A DNA stretch of 64,000 bases, from NCBI RefSeq assembly GCF_921293095.1, contig NC_060248.1, forward strand, positions 134,366,972-134,430,971, given 5' to 3'. The stretch's first letter is position 1. Every line of letters begins with the position of its first letter. Source of the stretch: Ischnura elegans. Lineage: Eukaryota > Arthropoda > Insecta > Odonata > Coenagrionidae. Shown piece by piece: positions 33,938 to 45,516 of the stretch. Made by a program: the position numbers and the translations under genes. The notes under the pieces were generated by a model. The model saw nothing but the letters and a program-made list of their open reading frames with translations, was not told the origin of the DNA and searched no databases.

Positions 33938-34375
33938 GATTAAATAATTCCTTGAGTATAGTTCATGCAATGCAAAAAGTTTTTTGCCAACGTTTCGGTT
34001 TATTTTAAAACCTTCATCAGGGCTATGAATGAAAAAATGAGACGACAATAATATACAATATTGATACATACATGAAGGTTACAAAACACTTGTTTTACAA
34101 TATTACAATAAAAAAATGAGAAAGGAATGCACAAGAATTTTGACATTTAAAAAATATTTTTTTAATGTCAAAATCCTTGTGTATTCCTTTCTCATTTTTT
34201 AATTACATTGTTGTATAAGAGATTTTTTGTATCCTTTATTTATGTATCAATATTGTACATTATTGTTCTCTCATTTTTTCATTCATAGCCCTGATGAAGG
34301 CTTTAAAATAAAACAGCACGTTGGCAAACAACTTTTTGCATTATATTACCTACACCCCAGGAATTATTTAATCAT
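33938..34375. repeat. 438-bp near-perfect inverted repeat with hammerhead-like core, locus 2
   Basis: Two arms of about 210 bp meet at a central AT-rich point (near 34155) with almost no loop. On the minus strand the left arm reads CTGATGA (34020-34014), a 5-bp stem GGTTT/AAACC with a 6-nt loop, then GAAAC near 33995: a full hammerhead core order. The right arm on the plus strand keeps CTGATGA (34291-34297) but its stem and GAAAC have decayed. Such units (GATGAAGG ... GAAACGTTGGC) are typical of terminal repeats of Penelope-like elements. No reverse transcriptase lies adjacent. A convincing stem III was not identified. Confidence 0.6.
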
Positions 34376-37300
34376 CATGTTGGCTTAAGTTAATGCTGGA
34401 TTGTTTTGGTGTATGTTTCGACTACTAAAGACTATAGTTGATATTTACTAATCATCTAACTGAGGAAACTTGTTGCTTTTTTCCCACGCTTCGGTCTGTT
34501 GTATATTTGAAGTATGAATTATCTATGAATTTTCGGTGAATTTAATTTCTGATTCCAATGCAAACTGTCACTGCGTCCGTTTTCTTATTTTCTTGAATAT
34601 CCCTATGTTTGATTACCAAATTAAACAGAAAAACTCTTTCCGCGTTACCCATTCGCTCCATTTCGGCATATTTTGTGACCCATGTGACGCTAGGTGAGTT
34701 ATGCTTTGTCTTTGTTTGACTGGATTAACGGATCTCAGAACCGGACATTCCATGAGCGACGAAAATGATCCAAAAGACCAGCTTAAGTCGGAAGATAAAG
34801 AAGAGCTTCACTGAGGATCGTCTCTCGAACGTAATCGCGTCCTTCGCGAAGGAGGCCGCCGAAGGAATCCTAAGTGAAGACGAGATCTGAAGGAGCGACT
34901 GACGATATGGGCCTCAGTGTATCTTGGTATACGCATTTCTATTTTTGTAATCGGCTGTTGTCCTCACACACACTCCGCCACACATCCAATGAGCCGGCTT
35001 ACGGGGTGGTCAGGAGATGGATAGTCATGCCATTCCGAAATCCACCCACCCACCCGTTGGAAAAACGGTGCAGTCTTGCGATTCCATCACCACGGGACGA
35101 CATGAGCAGACAAGTTTCCCTCGCGAGCGATGCAGGTGCCGAATGAAAGGAACGGCGGAGGAGCTGCGAAACCCTCTTTTGAAGTCGGGAGAGGGGGTGC
35201 GGAAGGGTTAGCGATTCATGGTCGCGGAATGATGGTCATAAAGAAAGCCCCAGGGTGCCAACCATAGAGGTTATGGTGCCAACGGTTCCCTGGGAAACGA
35301 GAGAGAAAAGCCAGAATAACCTTATCAGCAAGCTGACTGGGTCTTTTGTCCCAAGTGCCTCGTCGAGGCGTGTACCGTTTGTTTGCATTGGTTTCAACAA
35401 AACCTCAAAGGAATGGTGACGACTGTGTGGCGACACATCTTCCAGCTGCAACCTCAAGAGAAAGGAAGTCAGAGTACAGTAGGGAAGGAGCCTCGCTGAG
35501 CCTAGAGAGGGCACAGCACTCAGACGCCTTCCAAACGGTCTGCCCTGGCGAAAAAACCTCATCCTTTGGAAATGTGTAAGTGGCTACTGGTCGGTTAGTC
35601 GGTGAAAGAAGAATTTCCCATGAAATCAGTATTTTGATTCCATAATAAATTTCACCCCAGGAGATGTTCACCTTACAGTTTTTTTGTGCTTTTTTAGATC
35701 AAGTAATGAAAGATTTGGCAAAATGTTTTAACAATGTCATACCATTCACGCGTCATGTAAAATCACTACGTGCACTTTGTAGTATTTACATTTTTGTTGT
35801 CAATTCCCGTTTAAAACAATTCTTGAATATGTACTTTCAACACGATATTTTTATTTACTCGTGATACAAGTTATCGTTTAAGTTCTTTACACACGGTATC
35901 CCTTTTAAAACGCTTACAATTCATCGTACTTCTTAGATTTTATTTTTTATATTTTTTCCTACTTATGTTACGATTATTTCTGATGATTTACTTATGATTA
36001 TTTCTGAGGATTTACCTGGATTTTTAACATTTTTTGATGTCTAGAATAAAAAAATGTGTGGAGTGGACATACCTAGAGCGAGTAATAGAGATGGAGAAAT
36101 CAAAGCTTCAAAAACGTCAAATGAATGGGTAAAGAGTGAAATTTGAGATTGATATTATATTATTTGTCAGAAGCCAGTGACTCAAAGTTTAAAATGATAC
36201 CTCATTTATCACTGTTGGTGCAGTATTAACAGAGAGTATATGGAATGACAGAAAAACACCTATCTGTAATAATATACCTACAAAACATATACGATACGAA
36301 AGCAGTTTTACTGAAAATGGACTTTATACATCGTTGCTAATATTTGTATGTTATGTTTTCCTTTTTGTTTTTACAAAAAATGAAGAAAATAAACCACCAT
36401 GCCTTCGCCCTAGGTCCCGCGCTTAAATTTGACAGCACAAGTCTACACATATAGAACAGAAAACTTGGCGGGCGTCCGCTTTAAATTTGACATTGTAGGA
36501 TGGAAGGTTTTCGTTAATTTTAGCTTTAGTTATAGTTCATTGGAGATTTTTGCTGTGACATTGTAATGAATATTCACAGAGAAAGAGTTTAATTTATGAT
36601 GTTTAAATGAATGCACAAATAATACAGAGAATTAAATCCTTAAAATGTATGCTGCAGCTGAGCAATGAATACAGGTGTCATTTGCCTAAAATGGACTGAA
36701 GAACTAGAAATAGCCTCAGAATGTATTGTCATTTGGTTATGATCTCTACGGAGAATTTTAAGAGGATTGAGGAAGTGGGTGGCAAGATTGTGACCGGGAG
36801 GGCAAACAAACAAAAAAACCTAGAAAGTGGCTTTATAATAACGGAGTAAAAATGAAATCGTCCCGAGGTACCCGTGACAATATCACTAATCGATCGCCTT
36901 TACAAGGACTGAAATAACTGAAGAGGGTTGCCGCACGCGAACGCACACCCTCATTAGAAGTCCTATACGTCTCCTGACCTCATAGTGCTCATAAAGGTTC
37001 CGGCCCCCCTTCTCTGATGTGATCCGATGCATCGCATAACTGCGCACGTAATCATATCTTAGATGGAGCCCTACATGGACCCAACAGACCACCCTCATTC
37101 CGACACATCTGCCACCGTAGCCATGACATTCATCCCTACGGCCTATTGCTTGGAAACCTTCCGTGATACTAATAACTCCTACAACTATAAGCAGAAGCCT
37201 ACAACATCGAGCGCTACGGAAGCTCACTTACTCTTAGTCCTTCTGTATTATTCATTGCAGTACTTCTCCTCCAATCAAGGAGATTAACTATAAAAGCGGT

Positions 37301-39235
37301 TGTTTCCGGCAATATTGCGAGGTATTTTAACATATCGTAATGAAAAGAGACAATGAGCAACAAGAAATCATTTGACAGGAGAAATAAACATTTTCATCCA
37401 AACCGAAATTCAACCAACGCTGCAGTATCTTCAGATCCGGGTTGTGATCAAAGTTCTTTTTTTTTAACTGTGGGAAAGTTAGCATTTTTTCGTTTTGACG
37501 GTTTTTATGAATCGCACCCACTATTTTCACTACAATAGAGACGACGCTTAATCTAAGGAAAAGTGAAATGAATCCACTTAAAGACGCAAAAATGAATTCT
37601 AGCAGGAGAATGATGAAAAATGGATGGACAGAAAGAAGAAATAATGATTATATCCCAAATTGAAACCAAACGGAAAGAAGATATTTGAAAAAAAATCAGG
37701 ACTAGGGCAGCAAAATTCGCTGTGATCTCACTCCGGCAGAATAACTTTAAGCGAAGCTTTGAAAGGCAAAATACTTGCTCGCAAACCAAGAGCCCGATCT
37801 CTCGTGCCTGAATTTGAATGTTGTTGATATTAGAGGCCCACCACTCGATTTTTCTGCCGCTGCTTCAGGGTTCTGAGCCCAGGCTGCAGCAGGCGAGTGA
37901 ATTGCATTTAATTTCCGACAATGAAGTACGATTTTATTACATAAGGGCTGTCGAAAATAAATGCAGTCATTTTCTTTTTTCTTGTAGGTGATCTGATACA
38001 GTTTATTACCTGGTCATTTCCTTATATGTAATAAAATCATCAGTTCATAGTCCATATAATTTTACAATGAGGTTTTCTCGAACGAATCCAACTATCGATT
38101 TTCTCCAAGGATAAGCCAAGCTGTTGGGCAGTTGTTATGGTAGGAATGGTAGGTTAGAGCAAGACTGCCTGGTCCAGGAGTCAAGTAAAGCCCCAGGTCC
38201 CCAGGAAATCCCATCCCTGCAGTAAAAAAGTGATCAAAAATTACGGATGACAGAAGCAATGGACGTGAAAGCCTGGTGTGGTCAACTGGTGTTGTTTAAA
38301 TCTTTCAATAACGCGTGCGCCGTTCCGGTGACGCCCGAGTTTTCTTTGCTTCCGAGAGGCTCTGCACATCCTCGCCTCCTTCGCTTCCACTCTGAAATTC
38401 GATGCCCCTCGCCAACATAGTCAAGAGAGGGGATCGCATTTCCCATCGCCCGGTGGACGCATTGAGCACGCGAAGGACCCGTCGTGCGCTTAAAAATGGA
38501 AACATTACAAATGAGAACAAGTTTTAAAAAAGTCCCATTTAACAAAACTACTATTATTATACTGTTTAAGAAAATACTTAATCGGCTCATCGGTGGGTGT
38601 AAAGCCCCAGGAGCGCTATTGAAGGTGACCCCTGACAATTTTTCCACCGGAGTCCGTGATAACGAGTAGATATTAAATGACACGTCACACCCAAAATATT
38701 CAGTATGATGAATGGGAAGTGAATTCGTGTATTAAGGCGAATGCATCGGTTTTTTTCGGAGAATTTAAGTAGACGCAAAGCACATCCACGAGGAACTTCA
38801 TTTCCTTTTTGGACTCACTGCTCGCGATGTTCTTACATGGGCTCCAGAAGTAACTACAGGCACATGCGGAAAGCAGGAATATGTTTACGGATTTCCGGAA
38901 AAAATTAAAAACAGCGTCTGCTGTCCCTGTCTCAATTAACAGCGGCACGATAAAAATGTTAGTTCCCACATTGTAAAATTAGTAAATACTAGTTATTAAT
39001 ACAAGCCATACTTTCAAAGTGTCATTTTTTTAAGGCGATGGATATTTCATGTAAGGAGATCATATTCAGTATTATTTGTTCTGCATATTGTACTCTAAAC
39101 TTCATTACAATGTGACTGCAAGACAAGCGATTGTGCATTTTCCCTCAGCGCGTAATTAAATTACCTTTGGTAATGTGACTGCTCTGGGCTCATAATACGA
39201 ATAAAGGCAGACGAGCGTGCTTTCCCCGCTCTTTT
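34376..39235. other. Unassigned, partly GC-rich sequence
   Basis: A moderately GC-rich patch at 34690-35590 and another at 38280-38480 hold overlapping ORFs on both strands with no recognised domain. A minus-strand ORF at 36886-37227 has a hydrophobic leader-like start but lacks an ATG (its first codon is GTG). A local hairpin lies at 37929-38038. No supported gene. Confidence 0.35.
37929..38038. repeat. Imperfect hairpin
   Basis: CGATTTTATTACATAAGG (from about 37930) and CCTTATATGTAATAAAATC (near 38021-38038) are reverse complements with one small insertion, separated by about 75 bp. Possibly the ends of a very short MITE. Confidence 0.35.
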
Positions 39236-39526
39236 CATCTACATCTACATAATACCCTGCGAGACACCTCTAGAGTGTTTGGCAGGGCTGGTGATCAATC
39301 ACCAGCATGCAGCATGCAATTGGACTCCCACAAGCACACCACACCGACCAAAAAACGTCCCGTACACTAACAAATTATACTACTATATGCTGTTAGAAAT
39401 AATAATAGAATTAAGAAACATGTACTAAGTTTTACATAGGTTGGTAGGCTACACTACAAGTCATGTAATCTATTTATGAGTTCTATCGCTGCCGTTATAA
39501 TCTGTTATTGATCGTGGAAAAAATGT
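39236..39526 (-). repeat. LINE B 3' end fragment
   Basis: Nearly the same as 7331-7630: tail repeat CATCTACATCTACATAATAC, CCTCTAGAGTGTTTGGCAGG, TGATCAATCACCAGCATGCA, and up to the last codons near GATCGTGGAAAAAATG. It is a severely 5'-truncated copy on the minus strand. Confidence 0.8.
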
Positions 39527-40788
39527 AGGTCCACAGAGGGATAGGCGCGTTTCTAATTTTAAAATGTAGAAAAAAAGGCAGGGTCTTATGTACAAATTTA
39601 ATTGGAATGTTCATGTACAAATGTACATGTCAGAGGACCTTTTTAAACACAACATTGGAAGTAATTACACTATCCTCTGTTAAACGCACATGATGACTCA
39701 TACTTACGTATCAACAGGAGACTTGAATGTGGAATCAGCCGCATTTTGATAAAAGTTATTTAAAGAATGCGAGATATTGTTGCAAATGAACAAATGTATC
39801 AGTTTCTGCGCCGTTAACGTCAGGAATATTTACCGATTTTTTTTTATCATTTAAAAACCAATTTCAGGAAACAATAGCAATATTTAGGAAGCAAGATATG
39901 CCGTCGCATGTTCTCTGATAACTTCTGTGCATTTTGGTACCTCATTTGTAGAGTTTGGTTGCGTATAAGTCGAGAAAAAGGTATCTATACTGTAGAAATA
40001 ACATAGAAGATAGGAAAAGAGCAACGCACACGTTGGACGTATTCATTCAAGTCACTCCTATTTCAAAATCCTCGTGTCGAGAAGAAGCGCTGGGAGAGAG
40101 CGTACATTCATGAGAGATTGACCACTCGGCTGCCCCCCCAAAACTGAACGCAATCGCCTCGACAGTTTATCCATGTATTTATGTTTTTATTTATAAAAAT
40201 ACTTAAAACAAAAACATATATAATACTTACTTAAAATACTTTTTTTCATTTCATGTGTATGGCTAGTCCCGGTATACTTAAATATTTGATGTATATTTTG
40301 GGGTGTTACAAAAGAATGTTTACGCTGACATGGATCAACCGAGTAAGTAATGAGTAAGTCCTAAGAAGAGTAGCAGAGAAGAGAAGCGTCATGAAAACCT
40401 TAATATGAAGACAAGACGGAGGTTGAAATTGATGCGCAACACGCTTTTGGTTTTGAACATGCAGTATTTATCGCTAAAAGCTCAACATGGGACCTTAGGT
40501 CAAGGCACACAAGGTGGTTTTAATTTTTTCTATTTATTTCGAATGACTACGTGGTTATTTAAATGAATTCGTCATTGTTTATGCTTTATTATTTCTAGTT
40601 TAAACAGAAATGTGTTTTTCTAAGTTTTTAATTCTTCCCAATATTATAACTAATCTCGATGTTTACATTTGCTGAGTGCTGAATAGCCGGAAACAGTTTT
40701 GACTAATTGCAAATATTTAAAATTAATGCTGCAGCTATAAAATTAATACAAATGTTAACTAGTAATATGAATACAGGTAGATAACAGC
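39527..40788. other. Unassigned AT-rich sequence
   Basis: No coding or repeat signal recognised. Confidence 0.4.
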
Positions 40789-41045
40789 CAGGGATGATGA
40801 CTTTCAAAAAATATTGGGGGGCCCAAACCGGGTATCTTGCCCCGGGAAATTTTAAAGTAGTGAGTTTTAAGTTTTTTAAGCATTTTAGAAGTCATATGAT
40901 CAACATTAGAACCCTGATAACTCGAATCTCCATATCTGGATACTCCGGGGAAAATCGACAAGCCTGACACATTTTTTCCTCACACCCATAACGAATTTTT
41001 GAGGGGGCTGGGGCCCCCTCACGCCCCATGGAGTCAGCGCCACTG
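40789..41045. mobile_element. hAT-like MITE 5 (257 bp), perfect 8-bp duplication
   Basis: Same family as MITE 1 (shared CATATGATCAACATTA, CTCCGGGGAAAATC and C/G-rich end blocks). Left end CAGGGATGATGAC, right end complemented CAGTGGCGCTGACTCC. Flanked by the identical 8-mer ATAACAGC (40781-40788 and 41046-41053). Non-coding. Confidence 0.85.
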
Positions 41046-41726
41046 ATAACAGCAACGTATTCGTTAGACTTTTGCACTCATTTAACTCCTTATTCAGTTT
41101 CCTCGCGTCAAGTAGCGCTGGGAAAGGAAATGGCTCAAAATGTGTGAAAATAATAGGTAAGGATTAGAGAATCCTCAAGTTGATCACTCGGCTCCTCGAT
41201 CAGCTGCCCCTCGAAAACTGAGCGCAATCGACCTGAACTCACATCCATGTATTTACGTATGTGTTCATGCTTTTATAGAAGCATTTCAATTGAAAATGAG
41301 GGCTCATACTGCCTCTGAAGACTAGACATATATCTTATTAACGCGTCCGTTCCTGATCTGTGCTGAAAATTTTAGACGATAGCAAATAGGAAAGTGGGTT
41401 AAATTTGAGTTGTGAGATTTTTCTCGTTGGTAAGGACAAATAAATAGACAAGAGAGTGACTTAATGAAAACGTGATGCAATGAAGACTGTCAAGGAATCG
41501 TTCACTTTGACGGCAAAAGCGAGCTGAAGACGAGAAATCTCGGTCCGATGTGTGACAGCGCGCTGTGGAGGCGACCATGTCTCGCGTTGGCTTTGGAGTC
41601 GCCTACTGGAAGAGCGTTGCTTCGGGTCAAAAAGTGGAACATGAGAAGGGTTGCTCGCAGGAGAGACGCGTGCCGCCAAGAAGTCTAGCAGCCTAAATCC
41701 GGGCGACGGAAAACCGTAGTCCTTTA
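41046..41726. other. Unassigned sequence with one GC-rich ORF
   Basis: A 72-codon minus-strand ORF at 41461-41679 is arginine/serine-rich; no family recognised. Confidence 0.35.
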
Positions 41727-43014
41727 AGGCCTGGTTACACGGTGCATTAACCCGTACGGGTTAATGTCTAAATGTATGAACGCGAGAATGAACGGAAAAA
41801 TTCACCGTGTAACCACCCCAAAATGTACAAATGCATGAACGCGTGAACGGAAAATAGAACCTGTTCTAATTTCGTTCATGCATTCGCACAAGTTGATAAC
41901 AGAGCCACCTGGTGGGAAACGACACATTTAGTTGTCATCTGCAGGGCTATTCCACGGCCGTCTTGGCTATTCAGTAACTCTTTACGCGTATTTGTTCATT
42001 TGTACTGTATCGTAAGTGCTTGAATCCTACCACAAACTCACCATTTGCATCTACACTAATATTCGCGTAGATTATCCCTGTATGTATGCCGGACATACCA
42101 AGTTTATGCCTATGGTATCTTATTGGTTGTATTATGCCGGAACAAAACAATCGATGAGGTTGTCACAGAGTTTTCAACGCGACATTTGTGAAATACAACG
42201 GCTATCATACGACTTATAGAACACATTTAAACATAATTTATATCTTACGAATTAACGACAATTCTACCTTTTATACGTCCGAGGTGGGAATGCGCTGGCT
42301 CACCACAAAAATACGACTCACATTACGCAAGTTCATAAATCGACAAGACCTCTAAACCAACATCTTTTCCATCAACAGCAAATATCTTCTTAACTTTATA
42401 ACCGTCCCGGACAAAAGTAGAACAAGGTATTAAAAATATCTACTCTCATACATCATCTACACTCAGTGAAACAGATGACAGAAAAATGTCAAGTAAACAC
42501 GGCTTAAAAACAAGATGCGTCTACAAATTTTCAGCCTAAGTATTAACTTTGATAACGGTTTGAAATAAATAGAGTACTATTGAGATATAGCATTAAGCGA
42601 GCGATAACGATAAATATTAAATATAAATAAATATTACTGGCACGAAATGAAATAACTTCGGCAACTACAATGAAAACCACTGTTTAAACGGCAGCGAAAA
42701 TATATTACCAGTATGTGAAATTTCCTGGTCCTACATGAAACAACGAAAAGGGAATTATTTTCTGGTAGGTATCGTCTGCTTCCTACCTAATGATACTGTT
42801 TTCACATTTAAATTTTGCGCACTGAAAAGGGAATAAACAAAAACTAAACGCCTCGCGTTACGAGAAAATGTGTGAAAACTTGTGCGAACGCATGTACCGT
42901 GTAACCGCTCATTCATGCTCCTCGTTCACGCAAACGTCCATGAATTCAGACATGCAAACAGACACGCATTCATACATTAACCCGTACGGGTTAATGCACC
43001 GTGTAACCAGGCCT
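41727..43014. mobile_element. M2: TTA-flanked element with palindrome-bearing ends (1288 bp)
   Basis: Ends AGGCCTGGTTACACGGTG and its exact complement, flanked by TTA (41724-41726, 43015-43017), as in PIF/Harbinger elements. Immediately inside each end is the same perfect 22-bp palindrome (41745-41766 and 42975-42996; half-site CATTAACCCGT). Subterminal DNA repeats ATGAACG/CGTTCAT units in both orientations. No transposase ORF; the interior is AT-rich. A non-autonomous relative of M1 and M3. Confidence 0.85.
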
Positions 43015-43017
43015 TTA

Positions 43018-43540
43018 GAGTTGGCTACGCCATATTGTGCACAGCTAACGGTGAATATCCCCATGGGGACCTCTCTTGGCCACGCAAAAATACTAATTGA
43101 GATAACCGACAAAAATGGCAGGCTATATTCATTAATTATGGAAGATCCTGTTTCATCTCGTATTGAAATAGGAGAGGAAACGCTAACAGCACACTGTAAT
43201 CCCGTCTTTTCGGCAAAACAGAGAAGATTATGTACGTTTGTATGATATTCACGCACATTACGATAAAAAATTGAGAGATGATAAAAAATGTATTAAGTTG
43301 CTAAAGGTGTCACGTTGAATGACGAAGGCGCAGGAAAGATGGAATGAGTGGATGAGGCAAAACATGAAAGAACAAAGAAAGTAGGGGGACGCCGAAGATT
43401 TTATCGCTTGAACGAGAACTTGATGTATGAAGGAAGGAAACAAGCCGAGAACGCAACGAGCACTCCACTGCTAGGCAGCAAAGCTAACATATCTATAATT
43501 AATAGTAGCGGGCGTAACTTGATGGAAATCCATAATCGTA
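43018..43540. other. Unassigned sequence
   Basis: ORFs on both strands continue out of M2 (42868-43256) without recognised motifs; nothing else seen. Confidence 0.35.
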
Positions 43541-43741
43541 GGAATAATAACTTTGCTATTTCCACATGCTAATTTATTGAGACCGACAATGGTTTCGTTA
43601 CAGCGTAACACTGACAAGGTGGATTGGTGGAAGGAATTATTGATAATGTTACGCTGTAACGAAACCAATAATAAATAAATAATAAATTACCATGGTCGTT
43701 CTCCATAAATCACCATGTGGAAACAGCAAATTTATTATTCC
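43541..43741. repeat. Inverted repeat with hammerhead-like core, locus 3
   Basis: Outer ends GGAATAATAACTTTGCTATT and, complemented, GGAATAATAAATTTGCTG; inner arms GGTTTCGTTACAGCGTAAC (43591-43609) and its exact complement (43648-43666). On the plus strand TTGATAA (43640-43646) precedes a stem GTTAC/GTAAC and GAAAC. On the minus strand the left arm gives GAAACCATTGTC, with GTC as a canonical cleavage triplet. Both arms then show AATAAA and CATGTGGAAA. Same design as the loci at 25.7 and 59.5 kb. Confidence 0.6.
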
Positions 43742-43959
43742 TTCTATTCCTACGCTAAAATATTTGTTTTTTATTTCAGTATTTGGTGATTTCAGTGCAG
43801 GCCAGCGGACATACCGTTAAAACGCACCAGTTACACCGGCCAGGATTCCCTTCATTTTGTATAGGCATCCTCATATACTGCTGCTCAGATAAAATTGTGA
43901 TTATTAACTAAATTACCACATCATCAGGATGCGAATGTGAGTAACCCGAGGCTAAGTAG

Positions 43960-44040
43960 TCACCCCACCAGGATCCGAGTCTGGAATCTTCTGAGCCACA
44001 GCCAGACGCTATATCCGCTGAACCAAAATGTGAGGGCTTC
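43960..44040 (-). repeat. tRNA-derived SINE head-like sequence
   Basis: On the minus strand TTTTGGTTCAGCGGATATAG (A-box region) is followed by GACTCGGATCCTGG (B-box-like). A partial second copy of the A-box part (GGTTCAGCGGATATCTAGCG) lies at 44340-44365, supporting a dispersed SINE. The surrounding 44040-44220 stretch is GC-rich. Confidence 0.45.
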
Positions 44041-44369
44041 GGGGAGTCCTTCGAGGACACAACGCACCGGGGGCGGGAACCAAGCCAGTGGCTTATACGC
44101 CCAATCACCCGGGGAGAGTGAGGAGGGGAGGGTAAAAGGAAAGAGGCGCCGCCGCGATAGGAGCCCGACGACGCCTCTGGGGTAGGGAAAGGGAAGGAAG
44201 GGACGGGACGGGGGAAAACACCTCAACGCTATAGAAGACAGAAGCGAAAAGGGCCCAGTAAATAGCGAAACCAGGCAAAGTCATTAATATGCCAGCGATT
44301 TTGGAGGATTAACCTATGAGGAAGAATAATCTAACGATCAAATCGCTAGATATCCGCTGAACCATATGA

Positions 44370-45120
44370 CTCCATTTTAGAGTAGGATTATAGTAGTAAA
44401 TCAACCATTTAAACTCCAAATCTAATTTCATAATCGTCGGCCCTGGGAAAGGAACTGCGCCCATCCTCCCCGAATATATGAACTGCACCTTAAATCATGA
44501 AGTGCATCTTAATGCCGGTTTATGGAGAAATATTAGCAAGAAATTAAGGGCACTGAGCTCTTGGGGTGAGACTATAATTTTCACAGCCCAAAGGGGGCTT
44601 TCATAGACAACTCTATTATTATCGGAGCCAGCTTGGAATAAGGGTGTAAAGTTTTGGTGGATATTCAATTAACAGAAAAACTAATGTGAAACTTTTAGTG
44701 CACAGTGTATTCATTTCTTTCATACGCTTCGCAATCGTGTTTTGTTAGTTCCAACTGCGAATCGTGGAGCACTATAAAATGAAAAATAACGAGGTTTTGA
44801 AATGAGTTTGAGAAGTAAAGTCATGAAAAGAAATGTTCGTTGGTTTGCTATTACAGCTCTACAGTCTCCTGCAACTCTCTCTCTTGGGAAGTTCTAGAAA
44901 TCCCCATTGGGTTGCAATGTGTTCTCCCAAGAGGTATTCGTTTAGATTGGCAAAAACCTCTTCCATCTGCGAGTACAACTTTTCAGAAACCTCTCCCACG
45001 TAATCTACTAATTTTCGTCGAGGATAACACGTAAAATCACCGCATGACTCTCCCCGCACGGCGTGATGTTCTCCGCGAGGCGATCCGAATGAATGAGTAA
45101 ACCAAGCTGAAGAGAGAGGG
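44370..45120. other. Unassigned sequence upstream of a promoter candidate
   Basis: No exon recognised. Becomes more CpG-rich toward 45050. Confidence 0.35.
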
Positions 45121-45516
45121 ATGCACGCTTCTCCCACGCTCCCCACCTCCCCTCCGCCGCCACCACTGTTATTGTCTATCTCCCCCCCCCCCGCCATTCC
45201 TCCCCCTCCCCTCTCCAACCCCTTCTCCCCCTCCGAAGCGGTCCCGTATAAAACCGGTCGCCAGGGTGGCGGCCGGCCGTTGGTTGTGCGCTGGCTCCCG
45301 CGGAGCTCTCAGTGACCCAAAGGACGACGATCCCTCAACACGGAAGGCATTCTTTACTGGAGACTTGTACGCTCGTGGTGCGATCCTCGCGGGTGCAGCG
45401 AGAAGACTTTTGGGTGTGGTGGAATGGACTGTTTGCTGGCGGCCCTCTAGTACTGTCCTTCGCCTAGTACTATCCCGGCCCTGCTCCCAAGTGACCATCG
45501 CCTTTCGTCGGTTGAG
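45121..45516 (+). promoter_or_regulatory. Candidate host promoter and first (leader) exon
   Basis: A pyrimidine-rich tract (45121-45235, with an 11-C run) precedes a TATA box TATAAAA at 45247-45253. About 30 bp further lies GC-rich leader sequence, with an initiator-like CTCAGT near 45307. The leader ends at a strong splice donor GAG-GTGAGT at 45516/45517. The only ATG noted in the leader opens a very short ORF, so coding would begin in a later exon not identified here. The combination suggests the 5' end of a host gene transcribed to the right. What it encodes is unknown. Confidence 0.45.

Noticed and set aside
35236-35671. Overlapping 77-108 codon ORFs on both strands
   Set aside because: Low-complexity, no domain recognised, opposite-strand overlap suggests chance.
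36886-37227. Minus-strand ORF with a hydrophobic, signal-peptide-like start and several cysteines
   Set aside because: The first codon is GTG with a stop directly upstream in frame and no acceptor that would supply a start; not supported as a secreted peptide.
38282-38683. 133-codon minus-strand ORF
   Set aside because: No recognised domain, overlapping ORFs in other frames, and no splice or promoter context.
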